Below the pieces are notes generated by a model. That model searched no databases. It worked only from the letters and a program-made list of their open reading frames with translations, and was not told the DNA's origin. A program made the translations under genes and the position numbers. A DNA stretch of 64,000 bases from Selaginella tamariscina (lineage: Eukaryota > Streptophyta > Lycopodiopsida > Selaginellales > Selaginellaceae): assembly GCA_003024785.1 (NCBI GenBank), contig PUQB01000281.1, positions 248,001 through 312,000 on the forward strand. Reading direction: 5' to 3'. This document shows positions 23,157-32,493 of this stretch, one piece after another; within the stretch, counting starts at the first letter, position 1; every line of letters begins with the position of its first letter.

Positions 23157-23756
23157 TGTAGGATCGTGTTAGTCATGTTAGAAGATTCCTTATTATGTTT
23201 ATTTCATGGGCACATATAATGGGAAAAACACCAAAAAAAGTATTATTATGGAAAAATAAGAGTCGGATGGAAATATAAAGTACGAGCTTTATTGTAATAC
23301 GCATGTTTCACTATCGCAATACAATGTTTGAGGTGGAATACAACATATCAGGATAAGGATAAGAAGGAGTTACATTAACTGAAGGGATAAGGCTAAGAGG
23401 AAGTTACAATAACTGCTAGTATGGGACCAGGACTAGGACTAGGAAAGGATTCCGAGTATACTGTAATTTTGTACTATGTACCGTGTGCAGACATAACATA
23501 AGTTTTCTTTCATTCTTAATACGACTATCTCTTACTCGTCTTTCTGCTTTGATGTATACTAATCTTTTCTTAGCACTGTGATGGGATCCACAGTACTGCT
23601 ACCTACTACATACCTTGTCATCCTTACTCATTCCCGACCTTCTGAAGTCTAATCTGTACTCTATCTCTTTTCTTTCTTATTCCGATAGACCCTTATTACG
23701 GGTTGTCAGTGGCAACCACTTCCACATTTTAGTGTAGGATTTTTCTTTATTCAACA
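23157..23756 (+). repeat. 3' LTR of element B
   Basis: It follows the polypurine tract CTAGGGGGA and reads TGTAGGATCGTG...TTTATTCAACA, then the target duplication ATCCA. It differs from the 5' LTR by scattered substitutions and small indels, showing both have been diverging since insertion (or sequencing error). Confidence 0.9.
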
Positions 23757-23761
23757 ATCCA

Positions 23762-24204
23762 ACATTGGATAGTTGCCAAATGTGTCTTACACTATTTGAG
23801 TGGAATCATCTCCTTCGATCTCACCTACCAGTAGAGCTCAACTTCATCCATGAAACTACAAGCTTACAATGATGCAAATTGGGCAAGAGATCCTAACTCA
23901 CGACGCTCAACTACAGGCATGTGCTATTTGCTTAGTGGAGCAAGTGTGTTATGGGGAAGCAAATGCCAAGCGACAATCACACTCTCCAGCATAGAAGCTG
24001 AATACGTTGCTGCAAGCTCCTACACAAGGGAAGTCATCTAGTTACCACATGCTTTCGAAACTCAAACAAGAGCAAATTCAACCAACACAGCTTTTTTGCG
24101 ACAACCAAAGTACAATCAAGATCACCAAGAATCCAATGTTCCACGCCTGAACAAAGCATATTGAGATTGAACACCACTTTATATGTGAAAAGGTCAGGGA
24201 TGGT
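23762..24204 (+). pseudogene. A RNase H domain (copia)
   Basis: The frame 23850-24041 contains LQAYNDANWARDPNSRRSTT, then GMCYLLSGASVLWGSK and TITLSSIEAEYVAASSYTREV, the standard copia RNase H text with its catalytic D, E and D pattern. Upstream text restores HWIVAKC as the continuation of the A RT block at 7762. Downstream, in a second frame, the CD.QS and HHF.CEKV-type tail continues to the F insertion at about 24,204. One stop and one frameshift occur. Confidence 0.85.
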
Positions 24205-24406
24205 TATTGTGAAAAGCTGTTAAAGCATAAGCCGAGCCGAATATTAACTAACCTATGTTTTTGTATTTCTAGATACTATTTATATAGTAGTTCTCCATAA
24301 CTATATATGGTAGTTTTCCATAAATGTATATGGCCTAAGCCACATATGGCCTAAGATATATATGGTTATTCGTCAAAGCTTGGACTCCACTCTAGATATC
24401 TCAACA
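24205..24406 (-). repeat. 3' LTR of element F
   Basis: About 200 bp, plus-strand text (TAT)TGTGAAAAGC...TCTCAACA. It matches 27222-27405 over most of its length. It contains the short repeats CATATATGGT and CTCCATAA. Confidence 0.78.
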
Positions 24407-24480
24407 CTCCCACTCAACCATGAAAGTTCAAGATGGTCATTCGAGATCGGTGTCCTACGCCCTACGCATCCAGCTTCCTC

Positions 24481-25520
24481 TTAAATAGCCACTTGGTACT
24501 TACTGTGCGGCAACCGTGGAGAAGAGTAACGAGCTCCCAAACCTGGTTCTTGAGGAGAGAAGCATATTCCTCTCCATGGCAACCCTCCATTCAGCCGCCT
24601 CCTGCGATTGCATCGCCTCATGCACTGTTTGGGGCTCCTAAGGATACCTGGAGGTGAAGAAGGAGGTTGAAGACTCATCTGCTTCTTTTGCCTTTCGTGA
24701 CTTGTAACTAATTCTCCCACTTCTCGTGATTGTGTTGATGGGTCGGGCTGGATTAGGTACCTACGGAGGTGCTTGCTAAAGTGGAGGAATCTCCTCCTCA
24801 CTTTCATGCTCTTCCTCACTCATATATGGATCTGCTGCAATCTGCAATTCTAGATTTGCCCCAATCCGCCCTTGGATCAGGCCCCTATGCTAGTGGATCA
24901 TGTGGCTGTTCTTCCTCAAGAATATACACCGCCGGATTAACTTGAACCATAAACCTATCCTTGTAAAGCATATCCTCATTAAACTTAACGTCTTGGTTCA
25001 CAACAATTTTCTGGTGAGTGAGTCATAAAGCCTATATGCCTTGCTCTCATAGCAATATCTCACCATGATATACATGTTACTCTTCTGCTCCAGCTTACGA
25101 TGGAGTTCGTCCAGAACATGTGCATATGCCAGGCACCCAAACACACGGAGGTGTTTCAAATTGACTCCCTTCCTAGTCCACCAGGTGAATGGAACTTCTC
25201 CACCAATGCTGCTTATAGGAAGTCGATTCCGGATGTAGCTGGCTATGCTTAAGGCCTCTGGCCAATAATTGAGCGGTGTTCCTGCATGCATAAGCATGCA
25301 TCTTGTCGTCTCCACTAGAGTTTGATTCATTCTCTCTGCCACTCCATTTTGCTGAGCTGAGTATGGGGCTGTAAACTGCTTCTGAATCCCATATTCTTCA
25401 CACAGCTTCTTGAACACACTTGCTTGATACTCACCACCTTTATCACTCCTACTTACGTGGATCTTCAAATTCTGCCACACATTTTCTGTAGTAATCTTAT
25501 ATAGCTAAAACATTTTTGCT
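24481..25520 (-). pseudogene. F integrase and truncated RT start
   Basis: The integrase frame (24998-25480) has VSRSDKGGEYQASVF with the second catalytic Asp, and SAQQNGVAERMNQTLVETTR with the catalytic Glu, then HLRVFGCLAYAHV. Downstream (24,480-24,640 on the minus strand) is the beginning of a copia RT: AAEWRVAMEEEYASLLKNQ-like text, then VSTKWLFKRK, after which the sequence stops matching RT and runs to the LTR. The upstream end of the integrase (first Asp) is decayed. The element would need enzymes from another copia element to move. Confidence 0.75.
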
Positions 25521-26229
25521 ACCTCTGATTTGTTAATCAAGAATTTCATCACTGTGTAATGAGTATAATCATCTATAAACGTCACAAAATACCTCCTTCT
25601 GTTCAATGACTGAACATGCATTGGTCTACACATGTCTGTGTGCTAGTATTCTAGAGGTTGAGTGGTCTTACAGCAGATGCCCTTACTGGGGAACAGCTAC
25701 CTATTTTGTCTTTCAAAACAGCATGTTTCACAGAACTCAAGGTTGTCTCCAAGTACCTAAAAGTTTAAAAGCTAATCCTGGTCCTAAGCTACAGCTTGAA
25801 TCACTGCCTCATTTGCATGTCCCAATCGTTGATGCCATCGTTAAAGAGTCGCGGAGAAGATCTTCTTTTCGGCATCACCAATGTGGCGTCTTAGTTCCCA
25901 GCATGTCTCTGGCCATGTGCTACTATGGTTCCTTGCTTGTCAGTGTAAGTGATCTTGTCCTTATCGATTTGACCTTTCCAACCAGCATCTGCTATCTTCC
26001 TGACCGAGATAAGAGTTTTGTTAAGTGTGGGGACATAGTGAACCTGTCGAAGGTCAACAATCTCACCGCTCTGGAGTTGAATTTCTATTGTCCCGATCCC
26101 GCAATGCTCAATGGTCGATGATCTTCTGTGTAGACTCCTTCTCCCACTGGGATTGCCTAATATGTCTTAAAAGTGGCAAATACTAGAGTATAATGAACAT
26201 TGGCACAACTATCCAACCAGAGGATATTT

Positions 26230-27120
26230 TCTTGGGCTGAGGTTAGTGGTTTACCATGAGGGCCATTCGTTGATTGCCCTTGTTCTTTAGTTCACTTGCT
26301 CGTGGTTTTCCTACTACCTTGTCCGGATAGCTCTTGGCAAAATGCCCCATCTTCTTGCAGTAGTTGCATGGTCCAAGCTTTGATGGTGGAATGTCCTGCT
26401 TATTTGTGCTACTACTACCTTTATAGTGTGAAGCACTGCTCCCACTCCTCACTGAATACGGATTGAAGTTGGTTTTCTTCTTGAATTGGCTCGAAGTGAA
26501 GAGGACTTGAGAATGTCCCACCATACCACTAGTTATGTCTGCTTGAGATCTAGATCATGGTTGATGACTGCAGCTTGAATCTCTTGATAAGACATCCTTG
26601 ATGTATTCTCCAATGTCGTCTTGAGAGTCACGTGGTCTGGCCTAGTCAAGGCCCTGAGAAGCACCGTGGTCTTGTCTATATCTGAAATGGTATGTCCGAG
26701 AGCAATGAGCTAAGCAAGAATGGACTTCATTCTTCCGAGGAACACAGATACTAGTTCTATGGGACCAAACTCGAGCTTAAAAAACTTTCTTTCAGCGATA
26801 CCATGAATCTTTTCTTCTGTGCCTGATTGCCAAAAATTGCCTTCAACTCTATCTAGTTTCTTGAAAGCTGACTTGCTTAGATCTAGGTGATAGTGGTGAT
26901 GCCTACCAAGCCCATATCCATTAGTGACAATGCTTTGTCATGTTGAACCTGTCAATCTTCTGGGTTCGTTTGAGGTTTCACCTCACTGCGATCTGCAATT
27001 CATAAACAATTGTCACGCATCATAACAAACGAGATTTCCCGCTGTTAGTTCTCAAAGTCATGCCCATTAAAGACTGGAATTAGGATTGATTTGTGGCTTG
27101 TCATCATGTTCTTAAGTACG
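26230..27120 (-). pseudogene. F gag with altered zinc knuckle
   Basis: The capsid part is readable in broken frames at about 26,540-27,000: KMKSILA-like, ALTRPDHVTLKTTLEN and SYQEIQAAVINHD. The knuckle frame (26243-26524) reads CNYCKKMGHFAKSY, so the last ligand of CX2CX4HX4C is Tyr instead of Cys. A damaged nucleocapsid would bind RNA poorly (inference). Confidence 0.7.
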
Positions 27121-27221
27121 TATGTCACTGACTAATTGTTCTTGAAGATATAACATTCCACAAACCGCACTCGCTACTTCCTATCACCCTTGAACTGCTA
27201 TTGTTCTTGTCTCTGATACCA

Positions 27222-27405
27222 TGTTGTGAAAAGCTGTTAAAGCATAAGCCGAGCTGAATATCAACTAACCTATTTTTTGTATTTTAGATACTATTTATAC
27301 AGTAGTTCTCCATAATTATATATGGTAATTCTCCGTAAGTGTATATGGCTTAATCCACATATGGCCTAATATATATATAGCTATTTGTTAAAGCTTGGAC
27401 TCCAT
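27222..27405 (-). repeat. 5' LTR of element F
   Basis: It begins directly after the primer-binding-site complement and reads TGTTGTGAAAAGC...GCTTGGACTCCA. The last ~18 bases of the left copy (CTCTAGATATCTCAACA) are not recognisable here, so the outer end is truncated or has diverged. Confidence 0.75.
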
Positions 27406-27540
27406 GCTGGAAACTTTGGAGTATGTTCCTACGACCAGACAATTAACTGACATATTCACCAAAGCACCGGGAGAGAAGCTGTTTTCAAACTTAGACACCA
27501 ACTCGGAGTCCTCACTTGAAATATCAAGTAGTTGAGATTA
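27406..27540 (+). pseudogene. A polyprotein C-terminal tail
   Basis: The plus frame reads LETLEYVPTTRQLTDIFTKA, the canonical last motif of copia RNase H, followed by the helix text up to a stop near 27,522. It continues the A RNase H block interrupted by F. No 3' LTR of A follows. Confidence 0.78.
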
Positions 27541-27647
27541 TATAACCAGATTTCAATCATGGAAGAACGTGAGATGAGATATTTGAGATGCTAGTTGCTT
27601 TATCTCGACTTCTTGGTTTTCCTTTTGTTTTTCACTATTCCAATCCA

Positions 27648-27688
27648 GGAAGAACAAGGTACACATGGTACTTTGTGCAGCACTTGGA
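27648..27688 (+). pseudogene. UDP-glycosyltransferase N-terminal fragment before E
   Basis: Short plus-strand segment KVHMVLCAALG, the first beta strand of a plant UGT N-terminal domain (the usual text is a hydrophobic strand followed by G-x-GHx). It ends in the target duplication TTGGA at 27684-27688, and the matching continuation, RGHMT, begins right after the second duplication at 32494-32498. No in-frame ATG is found upstream; the internal ATG (in CACATG) may be the start, or the true start is lost. Confidence 0.7.
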
Positions 27689-27833
27689 TGTAGGAGATGA
27701 ACGTGAGAGAACTCTAAAAGTGTTCTATTTAATTAAAGATGTACATGATCCCACTAAAAGGATAACTGGGCGGACATGACTCTATGTCTACGTGGTGGTA
27801 GTGACGTGGCATAGCGTGACTGGACCTCCAACA
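27689..27833 (-). repeat. 3' LTR of element E
   Basis: 145 bp, plus-strand TGTAGGAGATGAACGTGAG...CTCCAACA. It differs from the other LTR at only a few positions (for example CTCTAAAAG versus CTCTGAAAG, CCCACTAAAAGGATAACTGG versus CCCGCTAAAAGGATAATGG). Confidence 0.92.
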
Positions 27834-27840
27834 CTCCTCC

Positions 27841-28678
27841 TCAAGCACGCTGCTCGTGGATCCCCGGTTCAACAGAATGTAAAGGTCGAATACCTAGTGT
27901 GTCCCGGTGTGCTTGGAAGAGTACCTTTGCCAGTGGCTTGGTTAGGAGATCCACCAACATCTTGTTGGTTGAAGATATTGGAGTCGAATGCCCTGTAGAT
28001 ACCTGATTGCGAATATAATGTAGACGGAGATCGAAGTGCTTGGTCCGGGCATGAAACTTGGGATTGGCTGCAAGCGCTAGCACTTTGGCTGTCGGAATAC
28101 AGCAGGATCGGCTTGACAATGGTGATGTCCAAGCTATGGATCAAGTGCCAGCCAAGAGCCTCTTGTGCGGCTGCAGCCGTAGCTGCATACTCAGCTTCGG
28201 CACTCGAGAGTGCTATGAGCGTTTGCTTGTGGCTGTGCCATGTGATGGTGTTAGTCGCAAACTGAAATATGTACCCGGTGGTGGATTGTCGAGTATTTGG
28301 ATCACCTCCCCAGTCGGCATTGCAAAAGCCTTGTAGCTCGAGGGTCTCCACCTCCGAGGGCGTTGCTGTATATGTGAGAGCATAATTTTTGGTACCTTTT
28401 AAGTAACGGAATATCCGTTTCACCGCCCTCCACTGCAAGGGCCCTGGCTGTGAAGAAAACTGGCTCACAATTCCCACTGCATGGGAGATGTCTGGCCGTG
28501 TGCAGACGGCCAGATATAAGAGGCTCCCCACCGCCTGTCTATAGGGTACCGTGGCCATTTCCTGTGACTCCTCCTCGTTCTTGGACCCCTGCTCTCGGAG
28601 AGTAAAAGACCCACCTGCATTGGAGTGGAAACGGGATGACAAGCCTGCATCCGAAACGTTCCAGGATGTCGTCGACAT
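27841..28678 (-). pseudogene. E RNase H and C-terminus
   Basis: The frame 27869-28678 reads YRQAVGSLLYLAVCTRPDIS, VGIVSQFSSQPGPLQWRAVKR, FCNADWGGDPNTRQSTTGYI and TLIALSSAEAEYAATAAAAQE, a complete copia RNase H with the D, E and D residues, then ILLYSDSQSA. A frameshift near 28,030 moves the final HARTKHFDLRLHYIRNQV and LVDLLTKPLAK text into the frame ending at 27841. Apart from that shift the domain is well preserved. Confidence 0.85.
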
Positions 28679-29462
28679 ATGCCGCTTGTGAAAGCTGCAT
28701 CACTCCCCCTCTCTCTCTCGGTGCACCTGGATGCCGAGGCAGTAGCTCAAGGCCCCATCGCCGATATATCAAACTCTGCAGCGAAGAGTTTATGCACTCG
28801 GAGCATGAAGGCATCTGCTCACGGTGATCACGTTATCATCTACATAGAGAGCGAGCTTCACTGCTCCTCACCCTCTGTTAGCATGTAAACATTCCCATCG
28901 GCCGGGTTCTTCTCGAAGCCTAGGCTGAGAAGAAACTTGTCCATGCGGTCGTACCAGGCCCGCGGGCTCTGCTTGAGCCCGTACAGAGCTCGTTGGAGCC
29001 GGCACACCGCATGTTCTTGTCCAGATTCCATGAAGCCCTCCGGTTGTGCAACAAAGACCTCCTCCTGAAGATCCCCGTATAAGAACGCTGCCTTACATCG
29101 AGCTGGTACACGCTCCAGTTCTTTTGTGTGGCCTCAGCGAGAAGGAGTCGGATCGACGACATTTTTGCAACTGGAGAGTAGGTCTCCGTGAAGTCGAGTC
29201 CCTCAATCTGCGAGAAGCCGCGAGCAACTAAGCGAGCTCTATACCTGGGTTCAGGAGTGCCGGGTGTGTACTTGCGTTTGAAGATCCACTTCGTCGTCAC
29301 CACCCGGCGACCCTCTGGTAGGTCTGTGAGCACCCATGCATGGTTCTTCATGAGGGTCGCATACTCCTCCTGCATGGCGGCTTGCCAGAGCTCAGCCTCC
29401 GGCCCGGCAAGTGCCTCACGAACAGTCCTCGGCTCCGGGAAGTCACGGAACCGATGTTCCAC
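28679..29462 (-). pseudogene. E reverse transcriptase
   Basis: The first frame (28920-29462) has AELWQAAMQEEYATLMKNHA, VVTTKWIFKRKYTPGT, YRARLVARGFSQIEGLDFTE, TYSPVAKMSSIRLLLA and VYQLDVR. A frameshift follows, then ALYGLKQSPRAWYDRMDKFL-like text in another frame and the catalytic YVDD, whose complement ATCATCTACATA lies at 28835-28846. The segment 28,680-28,790 reads ERGGVMQLSQAAYVDDILERF, the next conserved region. The enzyme is complete apart from single-base shifts. Confidence 0.85.
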
Positions 29463-29918
29463 TCGGTAGTACGCATCCTGGCTTTTCCTAGATGCACGCC
29501 AGAATGCGGACTGCTCCCCAGCCTCCTTGGCCTTTTGTGAAGGCCATGAAACCCCCAGATTTCGTCACAACTGGAGGGTCAGGCAAAGCCGCAATGCGGC
29601 ATTTTCTGCAACGGGCTTGGCGAAGTTCTAGGCGGTATCTGTTGTGCCGGTGGCGGGGTAACAATCGGCTGATCCCCTGTAGCTGTGAAGGAGGGACGTG
29701 GTGTTGAAGGCGCCATCCAAACAGCTCCTCTTGAGCATCGTTAGGAGCAGCCCTCCTCCGGCACCGGGATTCCCAAACCCGGCATTTGCTGTAGGCTGTG
29801 CCGGGGTGTGTTTGGTCGTGGTGCGCCTAGCTGAGCCTGTGGCAATGGCCGGATCGGTCTCGGTGCAATCGTATCCTCCTCCTCAAGCAGGCGCACCCAG
29901 CCTGGAGCCTGGTCCGGA

Positions 29919-31385
29919 TTAGAATTGTGCACGAGATGACGGAAAGAGTCTCGTCTCGTCAAAGATCACATCGCGGCTAAAGAGAATAGCCTCACGATTG
30001 AGGCTGTAGAGTCGATGTGCCTTTTGGGATTCGCTGTAGCCCACCAGGATTGAAACCTCACTGGTTGGATCAAGCTTTTTTCCGGCGCGATTTGGGAATT
30101 TGGGGATATGCTGCGCATCCGAAAACCCTAAGGTGATCGATGCAGCTTGCGCCCACTCCACCTCTCCAGAGGTACGCCGTGATCCAAGCTTCGGCTTGGG
30201 AGGCGATTACGTAGGTATGCGGCCGTGACCACGGCCTCGCCCCAGAAGTACACCGGCATCCCGGCATGGATCAACATACAGCGGGCCATTTCATGATGGT
30301 TCGATTCATCCGCTCCGCCACACCATTCTGCTGCGGGGTGTGTGGAGCGGTGAGTTGGCGTGGATCCCTGCCTTGGCACAATAGCTCTCGAACGCATGCG
30401 AGACATACTCCCCGCCTCCGTCCGATCGAAGGGTAAGCAGCCTCTCACCCGTCTCTGCCTCTGCAGCCTCCTTGTATTCACAGAAGAGTTCCAGGGCCTC
30501 GGACTTTTGTGCCATCAGCTTCAACACCACATTCCTCGAGAAGTCATCGATGAAGGTGATGAAGAAGCGCTTGCTCCCTGGAGTCTCAATCTGCATAGGC
30601 CCACAAACGTCGGAATGAACAAGTTCTAGAACTTTCGAGCTGCGAGTGGTGGAGGCCTGTGGGAAAGGTTTCCGTTGATGCTTTCCAAGAGTACAGGTCT
30701 CGCAGAACCCAAGTGGGGCTCCTGAAACTTTCATCTCTGGCTGCTGCTGAGAGAGTTTTTGCAGGGCCTCGGCATGAGCATGGCCATACCGGTTATGCCA
30801 TGTCTGCAACGAGCCCGTCTCCGTCACCGCCAGAGCACTGTCTGGATAGAGCAACTTCGCCTCGAGCCGATAGAGGTCGCCGCTCCTGGAGCCTGTCGCC
30901 AGCACCCGGCCATCACTTTCCCGGATAAGCTCACAGGTACCCTGCTTGAAAACCACAGTGTATCCTACATCTGTGATCTTACTGATTGAGAGCAGGGTTT
31001 GGGAGATGGCAGGAACATAGTAGACGTTGTGGAGCTCTCGCCTTTCTCCTCCCGGCATCTCCACTTCCAGCGTTCCAACAGCAAGTATATTTAGCACGGC
31101 GTCATTTCCCACGACAACCGTGCGGCCTTCTGTCAAGCGTTCGAAATGACTGAAGGCTTCCCGCTGTGGAGACATATGGAGAGTGGCCCCGGAGTCCAAC
31201 CAGATCGAGTGATCCGGAGCTGAAACCTCTCGGGCCATCAACAGTCGGGCTGGTTTCTGGAAGTCGCATTTCTTAGATCGACAGTCTCGTTCGATGTGGC
31301 CAAGCTTGCCACAGTACGAGCACTTCGGTCTTTCCTTCCCTTCCCAGGTCTTGGCAGAGCCTTTCCTTTTCTTGGCGATCTCCAT
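29919..31385 (-). pseudogene. E zinc knuckle, protease and integrase
   Basis: A 359-codon frame (30306-31385) has a knuckle CSYCGKLGHIERDC (residues about 22-35), protease SIWLDSGATLHMS (about 57-69), the GAG-pre-integrase WHNRYGHAHAEAL (about 196-208), then CETCTLGKH, LVHSDVCGPM with the first catalytic Asp and TLRSDGGGEY with the second. Frameshifts carry the rest into other frames, with NGVAER-like text at about 30,310-30,340, ARCMLIHAGMPVYFWGEAV, then HLRVFGCAAYPQIPK and VSILVGYSESQKAHRLYS. The order protease-integrase-RT is diagnostic of Ty1/copia. Confidence 0.85.
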
Positions 31386-31425
31386 CGCGGCGGCCTTCTT
31401 CCCCGGTTCTCGGATCTCGGCCTTC

Positions 31426-32327
31426 TCAAGCGGTTCTTGTTTGAGGAACCAGCATAGAAGACTGCTTCATCAGTGCCAGTCTCCTCCTCCTCTGCTGGCT
31501 TCTTGTCCGGAACAAAGCAGCACAGAGGGTTTGTAGTGTCAAGCCCGCCATGTTTGTGAGAGCAGCGTGGAGCATGGTGTGAGCCGGAACACGGCTGTGC
31601 TCGAGGGCGGACAGAAGAACTGCAATCTGGTCGTCATCTGTCGGCTTTGAGGCTGGTGCCAGGGCTTCCAGCTGGGCCACCAGAGCTCTCATCCGTCCCA
31701 CCAGGGTGGAACAGGCTTCGCCACGGCGGAATCGCAGCCGAAGAATTGTGTTTTATACTCCACGCTAGTGGAGATCACATGAGCTTGGTTGCCGAGCGTT
31801 TTCTTGAGGAGATCCCAGTTCTCGGCCGCCGTTTTCTTCAGATCAAGGTGGTGCTGGAACAGCTTCCCCAAGCCTATTCCCATTGAGGATATTGCTTTGT
31901 CATTCCGAAGGTTCCAGTTTTCCACCTTCTCGCCAGGAGTTCAGGAGTGGCTGCAACCGTTGGCAATGCTTCAGTACCAAGGACGATTTTCATGCAGCCA
32001 TCTCGTAAGAAAATAAGCCATTTCTTTTTCCCAAGTAAAAAAATCTCTGCCATTATACTGCGGGATATTGATCGTCCAGTATTCATGGCTCTGAGTTTTT
32101 CCTACTTTCTGTATGTGTTTGGGGAAAGAGAATTTTATTCAGAGGTTTCGTTCACAAGCATCACAACAGGGTGTGATGCGAACACAGATGGATTTCATTT
32201 TTGGCTTCTCTTTCTGTGCTCTTTGAGCTCGCCTCTTCTCGACTCGTGCGATGCTCTGAGCAATCTCCCGGCGTCTTGCTGCAGCAGCCTTCTGCTGTTG
32301 TCTACGTTTCCAGGTTCTCTTGCTCAT
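31426..32327 (-). pseudogene. E gag
   Basis: Gag text in three frames: KKKWLIFLRDGCMKIVLGTE (about 31,970-32,030), NWNLRNDKAISSMGIGLGKLF and TAAENWDLLKKTLGN (about 31,800-31,920; the W..L pattern of copia UBN2 gag), then ALVAQLEALAPASKPTDDDQ and VLLSALEHSRVPA (about 31,590-31,690). A basic frame at 32139-32327 (MSKRTWKRRQQQKAAAARRR) lies just inside the primer-binding site; it is not typical gag and may be an upstream leader frame. It leads into the zinc-knuckle frame above after a frameshift. Confidence 0.75.
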
Positions 32328-32349
32328 GCTCCCAATCGCTCTGATACCA

Positions 32350-32493
32350 TGTAGGAGATGAACGTGAGAGAACTCTGAAAGTGTTCTATTTAATTAAAGA
32401 TGTACATGATCCCGCTAAAAGGATAATGGGCGGACACGACTCTATGTCTACGTGGTGGTAGTGACGTGGCATAGCGTGACTGGACCTCCAACA
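32350..32493 (-). repeat. 5' LTR of element E
   Basis: 144 bp, abutting the primer-binding-site complement at 32339-32349 and followed by the target duplication TTGGA (32494-32498). Very short LTRs of this size are seen in several copia lineages. Confidence 0.92.

Larger units (their letters stand above)
7763..23756 (+). mobile_element. Element B: long Ty3/gypsy element with nested C
   Basis: The element has LTRs at 7763-8380 and 23157-23756 that begin TGT(T)AGGATCG and end CAACA. The flanking target duplications ATCCA lie at 7758-7762 and 23757-23761. After subtracting element C the unit is about 9.9 kb. The order is LTR, 1.5-kb leader, gag with zinc knuckles, protease, RT, RNase H, integrase, a 2.3-kb 3' region of unknown role, polypurine tract CTAGGGGGA (23148-23156) and LTR. 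The protease style (IDG... then LLGRPWL) and the long 3' region recall the Tat/Athila side of Ty3/gypsy, but the lineage is an inference. Many frameshifts make it non-autonomous. Confidence 0.85.
24205..27405 (-). mobile_element. Element F: deleted Ty1/copia element inside A
   Basis: Minus-strand copia element with LTRs at about 24205-24406 and 27222-27405. The primer-binding site complement CTCTGATACCA (27211-27221) corresponds to the plant initiator-Met tRNA site TGGTATCAGAG. A polypurine-tract complement CTCCCACTC follows the left LTR. Gag and integrase are present, but after a short RT start (about 24,480-24,640) the sequence jumps to the polypurine tract, so most RT and all RNase H are missing. 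The A reading frame stops and resumes on its two sides. No clean target duplication is visible; the right LTR end is diverged or truncated. Confidence 0.8.
6708..27540 (+). mobile_element. Element A: Ty1/copia element split by insertions
   Basis: Three plus-strand blocks read as one copia polyprotein end: reverse transcriptase (about 6860-7762), RNase H (23762-24204) and the C-terminal tail (about 27406-27522). Element B separates the first two. If B and one copy of its 5-bp target duplication are removed, the reading frame is continuous across the joint. Element F separates the last two blocks. The 5' part of A would lie left of D, outside the window. No 3' LTR is recognised after 27522; the glycosyltransferase sequence starts within about 100 bases. 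A is the oldest layer of the nest. Confidence 0.8.
27689..32493 (-). mobile_element. Element E: Ty1/copia element inside a UGT gene
   Basis: Minus-strand copia element, 4.8 kb, with LTRs of 145 and 144 bp (27689-27833, 32350-32493), TGTAGGAGATG...CCTCCAACA ends, and the 5-bp target duplication TTGGA on both sides. The primer-binding complement CTCTGATACCA (32339-32349) is the initiator-Met tRNA site and the polypurine complement CTCCTCCTC lies at 27834-27842. It is visibly GC-richer than its surroundings. It carries gag, protease, integrase, RT with an intact YVDD, and RNase H, with about six frameshifts. The near-identical short LTRs suggest recent insertion. Confidence 0.92.
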
